Source of the DNA: Actinobacillus indolicus
GTDB taxonomy: Bacteria > Pseudomonadota > Gammaproteobacteria > Enterobacterales > Pasteurellaceae
Reading direction: 5' to 3'
Length of the DNA: 64,000 nt
Assembly (NCBI RefSeq): GCF_901764975.1
Contig: NZ_CABFKH010000001.1
Coordinates: 1 to 64,000 of the forward strand
Below are positions 41,334 to 50,933 of the stretch, in pieces. Within the stretch, counting starts at the first letter, position 1. Every line of letters starts with the position of its first letter. The notes beneath the pieces are model-generated. The model searched no databases and was not told the DNA's origin. It was given only the letters and a program-made list of their open reading frames with translations. A program made the position numbers and the translations under genes.

Positions 41334-42755
41334 ATGACAGCGATAAATAGAGAAATGATAGATTCTTTTATCCAATTACTTGGTGGTAAGGAAAATATTC
41401 ATACCGTGAGTAATTGTATGACAAGATTACGTCTAACGTTAAATGATGCATCTCTTGTTCAACAATCTAAACTTAAACAGATTTCTGGCGTATTAGGGAT
41501 TGTTGAAGCACAAGAACAATTCCAAATTATTTTAGGCCCTGGTAAAGCGGCAAAAGCAGCTGAACTGATGAAAAGTATGTTATCCGAGGGGCAAGATCTA
41601 GCCAAGATTGCAAAAACGAATAAGCAGCAAATAAAATCACAGCAAACTTCTTCAATACATCAATTTCTTACTAAATTCGCAACTATTTTTACCCCATTAA
41701 TACCTGGATTTATTGGAGCAGGATTGTTATTAGGGTTTGCTACACTATTTCAGCAGCTTTTTATCACGGGTGTTGAACAGCCAAACACTGTTATTGTTGA
41801 ATTAGTTAATTATATGAAAGTCTTTAGTAAAGGCCTATTTAGCTTTCTTAGTATTCTAATTGGCTACAATGCAGCAAAAGCATTTGGTGGCTCAGGTGTG
41901 AATGGGGCAATTATCGCTTCACTATTTATTTTAGGCTATAACCCAGAGGCGAAAGCGGGTATTTATTCAGGAATGAGTACATTCTTTGGCTTAGGGATTG
42001 ATCCTAGAGGAAATATCATAGGCGTATTAATCGCGGCGATTGTAGGCGCTAAAGTTGAACAATGGGTTCGTAAATTTATTCCTGATAATTTGGATATGAT
42101 CTTAACTTCAACAATCACATTGTTAATTATGGGAGTATTTACTTTCTTAATTATTATGCCAATTGGTGTGGTGTTATTTGATGGAATGTCTTGGTTGTTC
42201 TCTCACCTAAATGGTAATCCACTTGGTAGTGCGGTTCTTGCAGGGCTATTTTTAATAGCTGTAATGTTTGGTATTCATCAAGGCTTTGTCCCCGTTTATT
42301 TCGCATTAGTTGAAACACAAGGTTTTAATGCATTATTCCCAATTTTAGCGATGGCAGGTGCAGGTCAAGTCGGTGCGGCATTAGCATTATATGTTCGTGC
42401 GAATAAGGACTCTGTTCTCAGAACGCAAATTAAGGGGGCTATTATTCCAGGCTTTTTAGGCATTGGAGAACCTTTGATTTATGGTGTTACATTACCAAGA
42501 GTAAAACCATTTGTTACCGCTTGTATAGGTGGAGCTGCGGGAGGTTTTGTTATCGGCTTGATTGCTTTCTTAGGTTATCCTATGGGGTTAAATACGGTAT
42601 TTGGTCCATCAGGTTTATTGGCAATTCCATTAATGACTTCTGCAAATGGTATTTTCCCTGCAATTGCAATTTATTTATGTGGCACATTGACTGCTTATGT
42701 TGTTGGGTTCATAACAACTTACTTCTTTGCAACAAAAAATGTGGATTTAAGTTAA
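41334..42755 (+). CDS. murP: N-acetylmuramic acid PTS transporter, EIIBC component
   Basis: A membrane PTS permease of about 473 residues. The N-terminal IIB domain carries the phosphorylated Cys28 in [10 protein letters not shown] linker follows, then a IIC domain with about ten membrane helices ([46 protein letters not shown]). Similarity to E. coli MurP runs to the last residues (KNVDLS against RNVNLD). The second of two adjacent ATGs is preferred, as AAGGAG lies 6 bases before it. A IIA domain must come from elsewhere. The usual partners murQ (etherase) and murR are not adjacent, so other sugars cannot be excluded. Confidence 0.85.
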   Translation: MTAINREMIDSFIQLLGGKENIHTVSNCMTRLRLTLNDASLVQQSKLKQISGVLGIVEAQEQFQIILGPGKAAKAAELMKSMLSEGQDLAKIAKTNKQQIKSQQTSSIHQFLTKFATIFTPLIPGFIGAGLLLGFATLFQQLFITGVEQPNTVIVELVNYMKVFSKGLFSFLSILIGYNAAKAFGGSGVNGAIIASLFILGYNPEAKAGIYSGMSTFFGLGIDPRGNIIGVLIAAIVGAKVEQWVRKFIPDNLDMILTSTITLLIMGVFTFLIIMPIGVVLFDGMSWLFSHLNGNPLGSAVLAGLFLIAVMFGIHQGFVPVYFALVETQGFNALFPILAMAGAGQVGAALALYVRANKDSVLRTQIKGAIIPGFLGIGEPLIYGVTLPRVKPFVTACIGGAAGGFVIGLIAFLGYPMGLNTVFGPSGLLAIPLMTSANGIFPAIAIYLCGTLTAYVVGFITTYFFATKNVDLS

Positions 42756-42775
42756 TGATGTAGAAGTAAAAATAT

Positions 42776-42815
42776 AGCGGTGCGTTTCGTAAATTTTTTG
42801 TTAAAACGCACCGCT
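42776..42815. terminator. Hairpin with uptake core after murP
   Basis: AGCGGTGCGTTT (42776-42787) and AAACGCACCGCT (42804-42815), a perfect 12-bp stem containing an uptake-sequence core, in the gap between murP and the next gene. Probable terminator. Confidence 0.65.
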
Positions 42816-42861
42816 TGTTGTATATTCACTTTTACTTTCTCTTTCCAAACAAGGAGCTAAT

Positions 42862-43809
42862 ATGTTGAATATCGTTTTTCTTGACCGCACAGGCATTCCT
42901 GCCACTCACAACATTCCACGTCCCTCTTTTCCGCATAATTGGATTGAATACGATCGCACTTCTGCTGAAGAAACCTACGAGCGAGCAAAAGATGCCGATA
43001 TTGTGATTACCAGCAAAGTATTATTCGGCCGAGAATTATTAGCGAAATTACCGAAACTGAAGCTCATTGCAATTACGGCGACAGGGACAAATAATATTGA
43101 TTTAGTTGCTGCTAAAGAGTTGGGCATTGCGGTGAAAAATGTAACGGGCTATTCCAGTGTGACAGTGCCAGAACACGTTTTAGGGATGATTTTTTCATTA
43201 AAACACAGTTTAATGAGCTACCATCGTGATCAAGTCATCAGCGACCGTTGGGCAACCTGTGGGCAGTTCTGCTATGTCGATTATCCGATTACTGATGTGC
43301 GAGGTTCAATTCTCGGGGTATTTGGTAAAGGTTGTTTAGGGACAGAAGTCGGGCGTTTGGCTGAAATGGTGGGGATGAAAGTGCTTTATGCAGAACATAA
43401 GGGAGCAACCACGATTCGTGATGGCTATACTCCTTTTGAAGAAGTATTAAAACAGGCAGATATTGTTACTTTACATTGCCCATTAACTGAAACAACCCAA
43501 AACCTGATTAATGCAGGGACATTGGCATTAATGAAACCGACCGCTTATTTAATTAATACGGGGCGAGGTCCTTTAGTTGATGAAGTTGCTTTACTTGATG
43601 CACTAGAAAATGGCACAATTGCAGGGGCAGCACTAGATGTATTAGTTAAAGAACCACCAGCGATTGATAATCCGCTCATTCAAGCGGCAAAACGTTTACC
43701 GAATTTATTGATCACGCCACACGTTGCGTGGGCGAGCGATTCAGCCGTAACAACTTTAGTCAATAAAGTAGCTCAGAATATTGAAGAATTTGTCAAAACA
43801 GGCAAATAA
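42862..43809 (+). CDS. D-isomer-specific 2-hydroxyacid dehydrogenase (glycerate dehydrogenase-like)
   Basis: A 315-residue NAD-dependent dehydrogenase. The NAD loop is GVFGKGCLGTEVG (about 150-162, GxGxxG pattern). The catalytic Arg is in NTGRGPLVDE, Glu in the ALDVLVKEPP region, and His in ITPHVAW. Closest in feel to the HprA-like hydroxypyruvate/glycerate dehydrogenases of Haemophilus. The substrate is not certain. It lies upstream of sodC and lolC as a separate small group. Confidence 0.88.
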   Translation: MLNIVFLDRTGIPATHNIPRPSFPHNWIEYDRTSAEETYERAKDADIVITSKVLFGRELLAKLPKLKLIAITATGTNNIDLVAAKELGIAVKNVTGYSSVTVPEHVLGMIFSLKHSLMSYHRDQVISDRWATCGQFCYVDYPITDVRGSILGVFGKGCLGTEVGRLAEMVGMKVLYAEHKGATTIRDGYTPFEEVLKQADIVTLHCPLTETTQNLINAGTLALMKPTAYLINTGRGPLVDEVALLDALENGTIAGAALDVLVKEPPAIDNPLIQAAKRLPNLLITPHVAWASDSAVTTLVNKVAQNIEEFVKTGK

Positions 43810-43833
43810 TTTGTGATTAACTTAGGAGTCCCT

Positions 43834-44376
43834 ATGAAAAAAACAGTTTTAACCCTTGCTTTAACAGCACTTTTCGGATTTTCAACTTCAGCGATAGCAA
43901 ATTCAGCTACCCAAATTGAAGTGAAAGTTCAACAACTTGATTTACAAAATGGCAACAAAGATGTGGGAACGGTGACGATTACCGAATCGCCTTACGGTTT
44001 AGTTTTTACCCCAAATCTGAAAGGATTGTCACACGGCTTACACGGTTTCCATATTCACGAGAAACCAAGCTGTGAACCAAAAGAGAAAGATGGCAAATTA
44101 GTCGCTGGCTTAGGTGCAGGCGGTCACTGGGATCCTAAAGAGGCGAAGAAACATGGATTCCCTTGGGCAGATGATGCTCATTTAGGTGATTTACCAGCAT
44201 TAACGGTTGATCACGAGGGTAATGCGACAAATCCTGTTCTTGCGCCACGCTTGAAAAAGTTAGAAGAAGTTAAAGGTCGTTCGTTGATGATCCACGCAGG
44301 TGGCGATAACCATTCAGACCACCCAGCACCACTTGGCGGTGGCGGAGCAAGAATGGCTTGTGGCGTTATTAACTAA
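43834..44376 (+). CDS. sodC: Periplasmic Cu,Zn superoxide dismutase
   Basis: 180 residues from the ATG at 43834 ([16 protein letters not shown], signal peptide to about residue 22; TTAGGAG upstream). Copper and zinc ligands appear in [17 protein letters not shown] and the later [11 protein letters not shown], and the disulfide Cys pair in KPSC and MACGVIN. It removes superoxide in the periplasm, a known defence in Pasteurellaceae pathogens. A GTG seven codons upstream is in frame but not needed. Confidence 0.95.
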   Translation: MKKTVLTLALTALFGFSTSAIANSATQIEVKVQQLDLQNGNKDVGTVTITESPYGLVFTPNLKGLSHGLHGFHIHEKPSCEPKEKDGKLVAGLGAGGHWDPKEAKKHGFPWADDAHLGDLPALTVDHEGNATNPVLAPRLKKLEEVKGRSLMIHAGGDNHSDHPAPLGGGGARMACGVIN

Positions 44377-44460
44377 TTTTTTGTTGATATAACAGAAATC
44401 TCTAAGACAAGCGGGTAGATTTTGGTAGAATTTTACCAATTTCTACTCGTATTAATTTTT

Positions 44461-45642
44461 ATGAACTTAACAACTCCTTTATTTATTGCCTTTCGCTATT
44501 GGCGTTCTAAAAGTGGCGACCGTTTTGGTCGATTAGTCACAAACCTTGCAAGTTTAGGCATTGTATTAGGCGTGATGGCACTTGTTATCGTCCTTTCTGT
44601 GATGAATGGTTTAGAAAATATGCAGAAACGCAATCTGCTTTCTACCTTACCCCATGCGATTATTTCACCCATAGATGAAGCTTGGAGCAAAGAACAACAG
44701 TTAAATTTACCTCCTTATGTGGAAAAATCTGTCCCAATTAGCCGAGCCAATGTGATGATTCAAAGTCAGCATGGCATGAATGCAGGGCAATTAATTGGCG
44801 TTGAGAAAAATAGCGATGATCCGTTATTAACGGAAGTAAGTGATTTAGCAGAACGGTTACCCTCAGGCGATTTTAATGTGTTGATCGGTTCAAGGTTAGC
44901 CAATCAGCTGGATCTGAATGTGGGGGATAAAATCCGTTTAATGATCACGGAAAATAGCCAATATACCCCATTTGGTCGCGTGCCTGTCCAGCGCCTTTTT
45001 ACCGTTTCAGATATTTATTATTCAAATAATGAAGCGAGCGCTTATACCTTATTTGCAAATTTGGCGGATGTTGGGCGTTTGTTGCGTATTGAAGAAGGTA
45101 AGAGCCAAGGTGCTCGTTTGTTTTTAACCGATCCTTTTTTAGTCACGGAATTACCTTCGGCATTTCCTGCGGATAAATGGCTAGTGAACGATTGGCGTGA
45201 GCAGAAAGGGGAATTTTTCCAAGCGGTGAGAATGGAAAAAAATATGATGGGCTTATTAATTAGCCTGATTATTATTGTGGCGATTTCCAATATTGTGACA
45301 TCATTAAGTTTAATGGTGGTTGATAAACAAGGGGAAATTGCGATTTTGCAAACCCAAGGATTAACCAAAGGACAAGTGACGCAAATTTTTGTGGCTCAAG
45401 GCGCGATTGTTGGGGTGATTGGCGCATTAGTCGGGGGATTATTAGGTGTGTTAGCAACGGTTTACTTAGGGGATTTCATTAGCTTAATTAACCCTACGGG
45501 AATGATGTTGCCGACAGAGATTGTATCAGAGCAAGTCATCGTGATTGTACTTTCTTCGGTTGTATTATCGTTGGTCTGCACGCTGTACCCGGCCTATCGT
45601 GCATCAAAAATCGAACCTGCGGAAGCCTTACGCTATGAGTAG
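44461..45642 (+). CDS. lolC: Lipoprotein-releasing ABC transporter permease LolC
   Basis: 393 residues with the MacB/LolC plan: helix near the N-terminus (about 27-48), a large periplasmic domain, then three C-terminal helices (about 266-292, 317-340, 363-385) with the motif LQTQGLTKGQVTQIFVAQG. N-terminal FIAFRYWRSKSGDRFGRLVTNLASLGIVLGVMAL matches LolC closely. The start is the ATG at 44461; a TTG 13 codons upstream is the alternative, and no strong ribosome site precedes either. It lacks the usual lolD and lolE neighbours. Its last 8 bases overlap the next gene. Confidence 0.88.
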   Translation: MNLTTPLFIAFRYWRSKSGDRFGRLVTNLASLGIVLGVMALVIVLSVMNGLENMQKRNLLSTLPHAIISPIDEAWSKEQQLNLPPYVEKSVPISRANVMIQSQHGMNAGQLIGVEKNSDDPLLTEVSDLAERLPSGDFNVLIGSRLANQLDLNVGDKIRLMITENSQYTPFGRVPVQRLFTVSDIYYSNNEASAYTLFANLADVGRLLRIEEGKSQGARLFLTDPFLVTELPSAFPADKWLVNDWREQKGEFFQAVRMEKNMMGLLISLIIIVAISNIVTSLSLMVVDKQGEIAILQTQGLTKGQVTQIFVAQGAIVGVIGALVGGLLGVLATVYLGDFISLINPTGMMLPTEIVSEQVIVIVLSSVVLSLVCTLYPAYRASKIEPAEALRYE

Positions 45643-46285
45643 AAAATCGCCTATTCCAAATATGCCTTGGACGGCAGAACATCAATGGCAACTTAAACCA
45701 AGTGCTTTGTTGATGATTTCGATTGCCACTATTTTAATGGGAATTGGCGAAGGGCTACTGGTTTTAGCGCATTTAGGCTCAAGCCCTTGGACTGTTTTTT
45801 CTCAAGGCGTAGCATTGCAAACTGGGTTATCGATTGGTACGGTGGTGGCAATTATTAGTGTAATTGTGTTATTACTTTGGATTCCACTCCAATTACGTTT
45901 CGGTTTAGGCACAATTTTAAATATTTTTTGGATTGCACTTTTTATTGATTTAACGGTGCAATATGTCCCTGCACCTGAGCATTTGGCTTCACGTTTTTTA
46001 CTGATGATTGGAGCGATTCTGCTGTTTGGAATTAGCACAACCTTTTACCTTTCATGCCATTTAGGTGCAGGACCTAGAGATGGTTTAATGGTGGGAATGT
46101 GTCAAAAATATGGCTGGCGAGTAGGTGTTGTTAGGACATCCATTGAAGTGACAGTCTGTGTGTTAGGCTTTTTATTAGGTGGCACAGTGGGAATTAGCAC
46201 TTTGGCTTTTGCACTCTGTGTCGGTTGGATTATTCAATATACCGCAACACTTTTTAGTCGTTACAAGCGGTCAGATTTAGCATAA
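45635..46285 (+). CDS. YczE/YyaS/YitT-type membrane protein
   Basis: 216 residues with five or so hydrophobic helices and the family words GEGLLVLAHLGSSPWTVFSQG and LSCHLGAGPRDGLMVG (repeated small-residue motif). Function unknown in this group. Start at 45635 inside the lolC end (8-base overlap), chosen because everything upstream in frame overlaps lolC coding sequence. Ends with an uptake word before msrA. Confidence 0.78.
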   Translation: MSRKSPIPNMPWTAEHQWQLKPSALLMISIATILMGIGEGLLVLAHLGSSPWTVFSQGVALQTGLSIGTVVAIISVIVLLLWIPLQLRFGLGTILNIFWIALFIDLTVQYVPAPEHLASRFLLMIGAILLFGISTTFYLSCHLGAGPRDGLMVGMCQKYGWRVGVVRTSIEVTVCVLGFLLGGTVGISTLAFALCVGWIIQYTATLFSRYKRSDLA

Positions 46286-46304
46286 ATTTTGCAAGGGAGT
46301 TTAT

Positions 46305-46811
46305 ATGGCAAGTATTAAAGAAATTTATTTAGCGGGCGGTTGCTTCTGGGGAACGGAAGCGTTTATGCAACGTATTAAAGGGGTAATTGATGCTGAGTCA
46401 GGTTATGCCAATGGCAATAGCTTAAACCCAACGTATCAGGAAGTTTGTAAGGGAAGTGGGCATGCAGAAGTGGTTAAGGTGACTTATGATGCAGAGCAAA
46501 TCGCCCTTTCCACATTATTGGATTATTATTTTAAAGTCATTGACCCGATTAGCATTAATCAACAAGGGGAAGACAAAGGTATTCAATACCGCACTGGGAT
46601 TTATTATGTTGATCCGCAAGATGCACCTGTGGTGACACAAGCGTTAGCAACGTTACAAACACAATATGCAGAACCTTTAGCCGTAGAGAATGAGATGCTT
46701 GAACACTATTTCCCTGCGGAAGAGTACCATCAAGATTATCTTGATAAAAATCCAAATGGCTACTGCCACATTGATATTCAATTAATGAATGACATTTTGA
46801 AAAATCAGTAA
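46305..46811 (+). CDS. msrA: Peptide methionine sulfoxide reductase MsrA
   Basis: Reduces the S-epimer of methionine sulfoxide in proteins. 168 residues, single-domain form with no signal peptide, so cytosolic, and no fused MsrB. The catalytic motif GCFWG is at 12-16 (Cys13). KGSGHAEVV and GIQYRTGIYY are the other family blocks. No second conserved resolving Cys pair is evident, so the recycling path is unclear. Confidence 0.95.
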   Translation: MASIKEIYLAGGCFWGTEAFMQRIKGVIDAESGYANGNSLNPTYQEVCKGSGHAEVVKVTYDAEQIALSTLLDYYFKVIDPISINQQGEDKGIQYRTGIYYVDPQDAPVVTQALATLQTQYAEPLAVENEMLEHYFPAEEYHQDYLDKNPNGYCHIDIQLMNDILKNQ

Positions 46812-46816
46812 TCAAT

Positions 46817-46874
46817 ACAAGCGGTGAGATCCTCGTTAAATTTTGCAAATTTTCCGTCAGATCTTACCGCTTGT
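46817..46874. terminator. Inverted uptake-sequence pair, msrA / heme receptor
   Basis: ACAAGCGGT (46817-46825) and ACCGCTTGT (46866-46874), with AGATC/GATCT continuing the pairing. It lies between convergent msrA and the receptor gene and probably terminates both. Confidence 0.65.
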
Positions 46875-46881
46875 GACTCTA

Positions 46882-49047
46882 TTAGAACTCGTATCGTAGC
46901 CCTAGATTAAAGTTACGTCCTGGTGCTGTGTAAGTATCCGCATTTGTTGCAGAAAGACTTGATGCATTAGGCCCGCCTGTCGCTGCTGACGAACTTTGTA
47001 CAGCAAAATAGGAAATATCTGCCCAGTTCCAATATTTTTTATCAAAGAGATTATTTACATTGGCAGTCAATGTCAGGCTCTTAATCGGTTTCCAATAAAT
47101 ACCTAAATCAACCAAATTAACTGTTCCAGTCGGATTGTAAATTGTTCCGTTGATATCTTTATTCGCTTTGGCTTTCACATGGGTTAGTTGGATATTTCCT
47201 CCGAAACTTTCACCTTCATAGCCAAACCCTGCTTTTAATTTCAAAGGTTGAACGGTATTGATTGGTGCTTTTGTGCCATTATGCTCGGACTTACCTTTTG
47301 AATAAGCGACTCCACCTAAGAAATAGAAGTTATCAACAAAGTTCCATCTTGCATTTGCGGTGATACCATAGATTTTCGCTTTATCTAAATTTTGGTATTG
47401 AATTAGCGGATTATGTGTTGCTGTCGCTCGAGATTCCCAATCAATAAAGTTTTTATATTGATTGTAGAATCCTACGACATCATATTTAACCGATGCTGTT
47501 TGACCTTTAAAACCAAGACTAAAGTTATTTGCAGTTTCTGCTTTTAAGTTGGGATTACCGACGACGGCATATTGTCGAATGATTCGTCCTCCAACTGCAA
47601 CTGTATTACCAAATGAAGATGTCAACTGCTGTGCCGAAGGTGTTTTAACGCCTTTAGAGTATTGGAAATAGGGTTCAAAACTCGGGGCGATTTTCCAGTT
47701 CATACTTAATTTAGGTAAGAAAATCGTCTGTTTTTGACCTTCCACTGCAGCATATTGTTCCGCTGCTTGCACATAGCCTGATTTTGATGGCGCTAAGCGA
47801 TAGTGTAATAAACCTAAATGTGGCGTAATGATAAAGTTACCCAAAGCTAATTCATCTTCAAGATAGAGATGGGTTTTGTTCTGTTTGGTGGTTGCCATTG
47901 GGTCAAAACTTAAACCGCTAGAGCAGCTATTACAATGTAAATCCGCACCAAAATCTGCTTGATGATGTGCAATGCCATAACGTAATACTTGTGGTATGGT
48001 GCTATCAATCAAGGTGGTTAGATTTGACGCAATACCATAGGTTTTCTGTTTCACTTCACCGACTTCTGTACGATTTGAACGGCTTGATAGACGTTGACGG
48101 TAATTTTCATTTTGAGCATTTTGGAAGTAAATTTGGGTATTGGCTTGGTTTAGCCAACCTTTTTCACTTTTATATTCATGCCCTAAAGAAACTCTTGTTC
48201 TACGATTTTCATCATCGGTAAAACCAGAGACTTGTGTGCCTGTTGCTCTATCAATAGATGCGCCATTGCTAGAGAGAAGTTCTGTGGTTTTCGCTTTTTG
48301 TTGATGTTCAAAGGTCAGTTTAATCTTATGTTCATCATTGAGTTGGTAGGCTTGTTTGACTAAGACATAGTTGTTTTTGTAATCGGCAGGATCGGCTTTT
48401 GTTCTTGTTGCGCCTTCACCGCCTACAATACCTTGATTTTTTGTTTCATGCCCAAAACGAGCCGTAGTTAAAACAAGCCCTTCGTAACGATCATTTTTAG
48501 CTGCACCAGCAAGAGAGCCGTAGAATGATTTATCAACGCTGTTATAACCCGTTGCCACAAAACCACCGATATTACCCGATTTAATGACATCGGTCGGTTC
48601 TAATGTCGTAAAATCAACACTGCCTGAAAGTGATTGATAAGAGCCGTTATATTGAACCGTGGCAGAGCGTAATGATGTGGGTTCTACACTGTTTGCTCCG
48701 CCAAAGTCTAATCCTAAGGTGGTCATTAATTTATTTTCTTGAGTTTCAGGTAGTGGAATGCCATCAATACTACTTGCGACACGGTTACCTTGTAAGCCTC
48801 GAATGTTGATTCCATCGTTGCCTGAACGGGTACGTTGAAGGTCATTGACTTGTACATCAAGTTGATTTGCCAGTAAATCCTTTAAATCTTTAGATTGTTG
48901 CTGTTGAATCTGCTTTTTACTGATTGTTTCGTTGATAGTAGTTGAATCAACAACATTAACAGCTTCTAAGGTTGCCGACGGGTTAGCGAAGGCATAGGTA
49001 GAGCAGATGGTTGCCACGAAGATAGCGAGTTGTGTTTTTTTATTCAT
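46882..49047 (-). CDS. TonB-dependent heme/hemoglobin receptor
   Basis: An outer-membrane receptor of 721 residues with signal peptide (1-21, ending AFA). The plug domain has DLKDLLANQLDVQVND and IRGLQGNRV, and the beta-barrel ends in Tyr-Glu-Phe as barrels do. The heme-receptor motif NPNLKAETANNF is intact. The FRAP box that usually precedes it reads VKTPSAQQL here. An extracellular-loop region holds a CNSC pair. It is last in the heme operon, 39 bases after hutZ, consistent with heme import through HmuTUV. The exact ligand (heme, hemoglobin or hemopexin) cannot be told. Confidence 0.88.
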   Translation of the reverse strand: MNKKTQLAIFVATICSTYAFANPSATLEAVNVVDSTTINETISKKQIQQQQSKDLKDLLANQLDVQVNDLQRTRSGNDGINIRGLQGNRVASSIDGIPLPETQENKLMTTLGLDFGGANSVEPTSLRSATVQYNGSYQSLSGSVDFTTLEPTDVIKSGNIGGFVATGYNSVDKSFYGSLAGAAKNDRYEGLVLTTARFGHETKNQGIVGGEGATRTKADPADYKNNYVLVKQAYQLNDEHKIKLTFEHQQKAKTTELLSSNGASIDRATGTQVSGFTDDENRRTRVSLGHEYKSEKGWLNQANTQIYFQNAQNENYRQRLSSRSNRTEVGEVKQKTYGIASNLTTLIDSTIPQVLRYGIAHHQADFGADLHCNSCSSGLSFDPMATTKQNKTHLYLEDELALGNFIITPHLGLLHYRLAPSKSGYVQAAEQYAAVEGQKQTIFLPKLSMNWKIAPSFEPYFQYSKGVKTPSAQQLTSSFGNTVAVGGRIIRQYAVVGNPNLKAETANNFSLGFKGQTASVKYDVVGFYNQYKNFIDWESRATATHNPLIQYQNLDKAKIYGITANARWNFVDNFYFLGGVAYSKGKSEHNGTKAPINTVQPLKLKAGFGYEGESFGGNIQLTHVKAKANKDINGTIYNPTGTVNLVDLGIYWKPIKSLTLTANVNNLFDKKYWNWADISYFAVQSSSAATGGPNASSLSATNADTYTAPGRNFNLGLRYEF

Positions 49048-49086
49048 AAAATCTCCATATATGATTTTTTTAATTTAGGTAAGTAG

Positions 49087-49614
49087 TTATTCTTCGATAT
49101 GTTTATGACCTTCATCCAAATGAACGAAGTTGACTAAATCGTCTGTACTGACTTGGAATGCTTGTCCAAAGCCTTTAACAAATAACCCTTTTTCTGGCTT
49201 GAAGCAGAAAAGCTTGAAATCTTCCATTTTAGCTAAATTAGAGATCGTATCGCCATGGCGCGCTTTAAGGGCTTGAATTGCTTCTTCCCATTCTGCACTA
49301 TGGCGTTCCACCATACGTGCTGATGCGTCAAAGGTTAAACGGCGACGAGCAAAAATCTCACGGCTTTGGCTCTCATCTTCAATTAACATGAGCGAAACTT
49401 TAGGCACTTCAAGTAAATTCCGTGCATGGCGGGCAATGGTTGAAATCAGCACTTGATATTCGCCATTGTGAATAACAAAAGGGGCATAGCTCACATTGGG
49501 ATTGCCTTCGGCATCAACGGTAGAGAGCAAAATGGTTTTCATCTGCTGTTTGAACGCCTGAATTTCAGGGCCTAAACGATTTTGTAACACTTCTTGACGG
49601 TTAGTTTGTAACAT
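49087..49614 (-). CDS. hutZ: Heme-degrading protein HutZ
   Basis: 175 residues from the ATG at 49614 (MLQTNRQEVLQNRLGPEIQAF; AAAGGAG upstream). It is a split-barrel protein of the pyridoxamine-phosphate-oxidase fold, the HugZ/HutZ family that binds and breaks down imported heme. ARMVERHSAEWEEA and the C-terminal HLDEGHKHIEE, rich in His, fit heme binding. The longer in-frame reading upstream overlaps hutX and is rejected. hutX lies 10 bases upstream, a usual pair in which HutX hands heme to HutZ. Confidence 0.88.
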   Translation of the reverse strand: MLQTNRQEVLQNRLGPEIQAFKQQMKTILLSTVDAEGNPNVSYAPFVIHNGEYQVLISTIARHARNLLEVPKVSLMLIEDESQSREIFARRRLTFDASARMVERHSAEWEEAIQALKARHGDTISNLAKMEDFKLFCFKPEKGLFVKGFGQAFQVSTDDLVNFVHLDEGHKHIEE

Positions 49615-49624
49615 AGAAACTCCT

Positions 49625-50119
49625 TTAACTAAATGCTTTAAATTTTTCGACTTGTTCAGGGAATAATTGGCGTTGCTCATCTCGTCCGAGATAGACTTTG
49701 AAAATGGTCTGTCCGTTGTGAGCAATAAAGGCAATGTTATAGCTCTCTTTGCCACGGAAAGGCAGGCTAACGAAAGCGATGTGCGCAATATTGTCTAGTT
49801 TTAAATGTCCATGAAGTGCGCCTTCTTCCTCTTTCATATTTAAGTTGTAATAACCACGTCCAAAGATACCGCTTGGAAAGCGGTCTTTGATCTCAAAAAT
49901 CGAGCCTTCTTTCTCAATAATGGTAGTAAATGTGCCCCATTGGCTGATTTCAGTGAGAATCTCTTCCGCTCGGCTCGCATCAAACAATTTGACGAACGTT
50001 TTAGGTAGCGAAATTAGAATATGTCCTTCAGGTTGTTGTAGCTGTTCTGCGATCTCTAAAGTAATCGCATTCGGATTTTGCGCTAAATAATCCGCAACTT
50101 GTTGTGAAAGATTTGTCAT
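49625..50119 (-). CDS. hutX: Cytosolic heme carrier HutX
   Basis: 164 residues of the ChuX/HutX family, intracellular heme-binding proteins that deliver heme to HutZ. Recognised by FGRGYYNLNMKEEEGALHGHLKLDNIAHIAFVSLPFRGKESYNIAFI. Start at the ATG at 50119, preceded by AAAGGAG; the ATG 17 codons upstream overlaps hmuV and is rejected. 13 bases separate it from hmuV. Confidence 0.88.
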   Translation of the reverse strand: MTNLSQQVADYLAQNPNAITLEIAEQLQQPEGHILISLPKTFVKLFDASRAEEILTEISQWGTFTTIIEKEGSIFEIKDRFPSGIFGRGYYNLNMKEEEGALHGHLKLDNIAHIAFVSLPFRGKESYNIAFIAHNGQTIFKVYLGRDEQRQLFPEQVEKFKAFS

Positions 50120-50132
50120 GTAAACTCCTTTA

Positions 50133-50933
50133 TTAATAGCAAAATTGAAACTGTGGGGTTTGGGTGGCATAGTGGGGCAGAGTTTTAACTTCTGCCTTGT
50201 ACCATTGCTGAATCAGCGTTTCTGTCAGTACATCTTGTGGCTTTCCTTGTGCCTGAATCTGCTTGTCTGCCAGTAATAAAATGTGATCGCCATACAGGGA
50301 TGCGAGATTCAGATCGTGCAAAATGCAAAATACCGTCAGCCCTTTTTCCGTACAAAGCTGCTTCATCAAGCGTAAACATTGCTGTTGGTGGTAGAGATCA
50401 AAGGCTGATGTCGGTTCATCAAGAAACAGCAGTTTGCCTTGCATCTCTTCTGCCCAAAGCTGTAATAATGCCCTTGCAAGTTGAGTACGTTGCTGCTCGC
50501 CACCAGATAATTGGCGGTAGGCTTTATGGCGTAGCGATTGGCAATCGGTAATCTCAATCACGGTTTCAAGCCATTGTTCAACTTCTTGTTTGCGGCGATG
50601 ATAACCGCCCATACGGATCACTTCTTCCACAGAAAACGGGAAATTCAGTTGGCTATGTTGTCGCATTACCGCACGTTGCTGAGCCAGTTCTATGGGGGAA
50701 TATTCGCTCAGTGCCTTTTGGTTAAACTCACAATGTCCTTGAGCTGTTACATAGCCTGATAAAATTCGCATCAGAGTCGATTTACCCGCACCATTTGGAC
50801 CAATAAGCACGGTTAATTGCCCTTGTGGCACGTGAAAAGAAATATTTTGCAAAATCGGTTGCTGTTGTAGTTGGAAAGAGAGCTTTTCAACCACTAACAA
50901 GCGGTCAGATTCTGAGAAATTTTTGCAAATCAT
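50133..50933 (-). CDS. hmuV: Heme ABC transporter ATP-binding protein
   Basis: The ATPase (266 residues) of the periplasm-to-cytosol heme transporter. Walker A GPNGAGKST at 45-53, signature LSGGEQQRTQLARAL, Walker B LLFLDEPTSAFD, switch His in CILHDLNLA. The shortened WAEEMQGKLLFLDEP segment before Walker B is typical of HmuV. Its ATG overlaps hmuU by 4 bases. Confidence 0.93.
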   Translation of the reverse strand: MICKNFSESDRLLVVEKLSFQLQQQPILQNISFHVPQGQLTVLIGPNGAGKSTLMRILSGYVTAQGHCEFNQKALSEYSPIELAQQRAVMRQHSQLNFPFSVEEVIRMGGYHRRKQEVEQWLETVIEITDCQSLRHKAYRQLSGGEQQRTQLARALLQLWAEEMQGKLLFLDEPTSAFDLYHQQQCLRLMKQLCTEKGLTVFCILHDLNLASLYGDHILLLADKQIQAQGKPQDVLTETLIQQWYKAEVKTLPHYATQTPQFQFCY

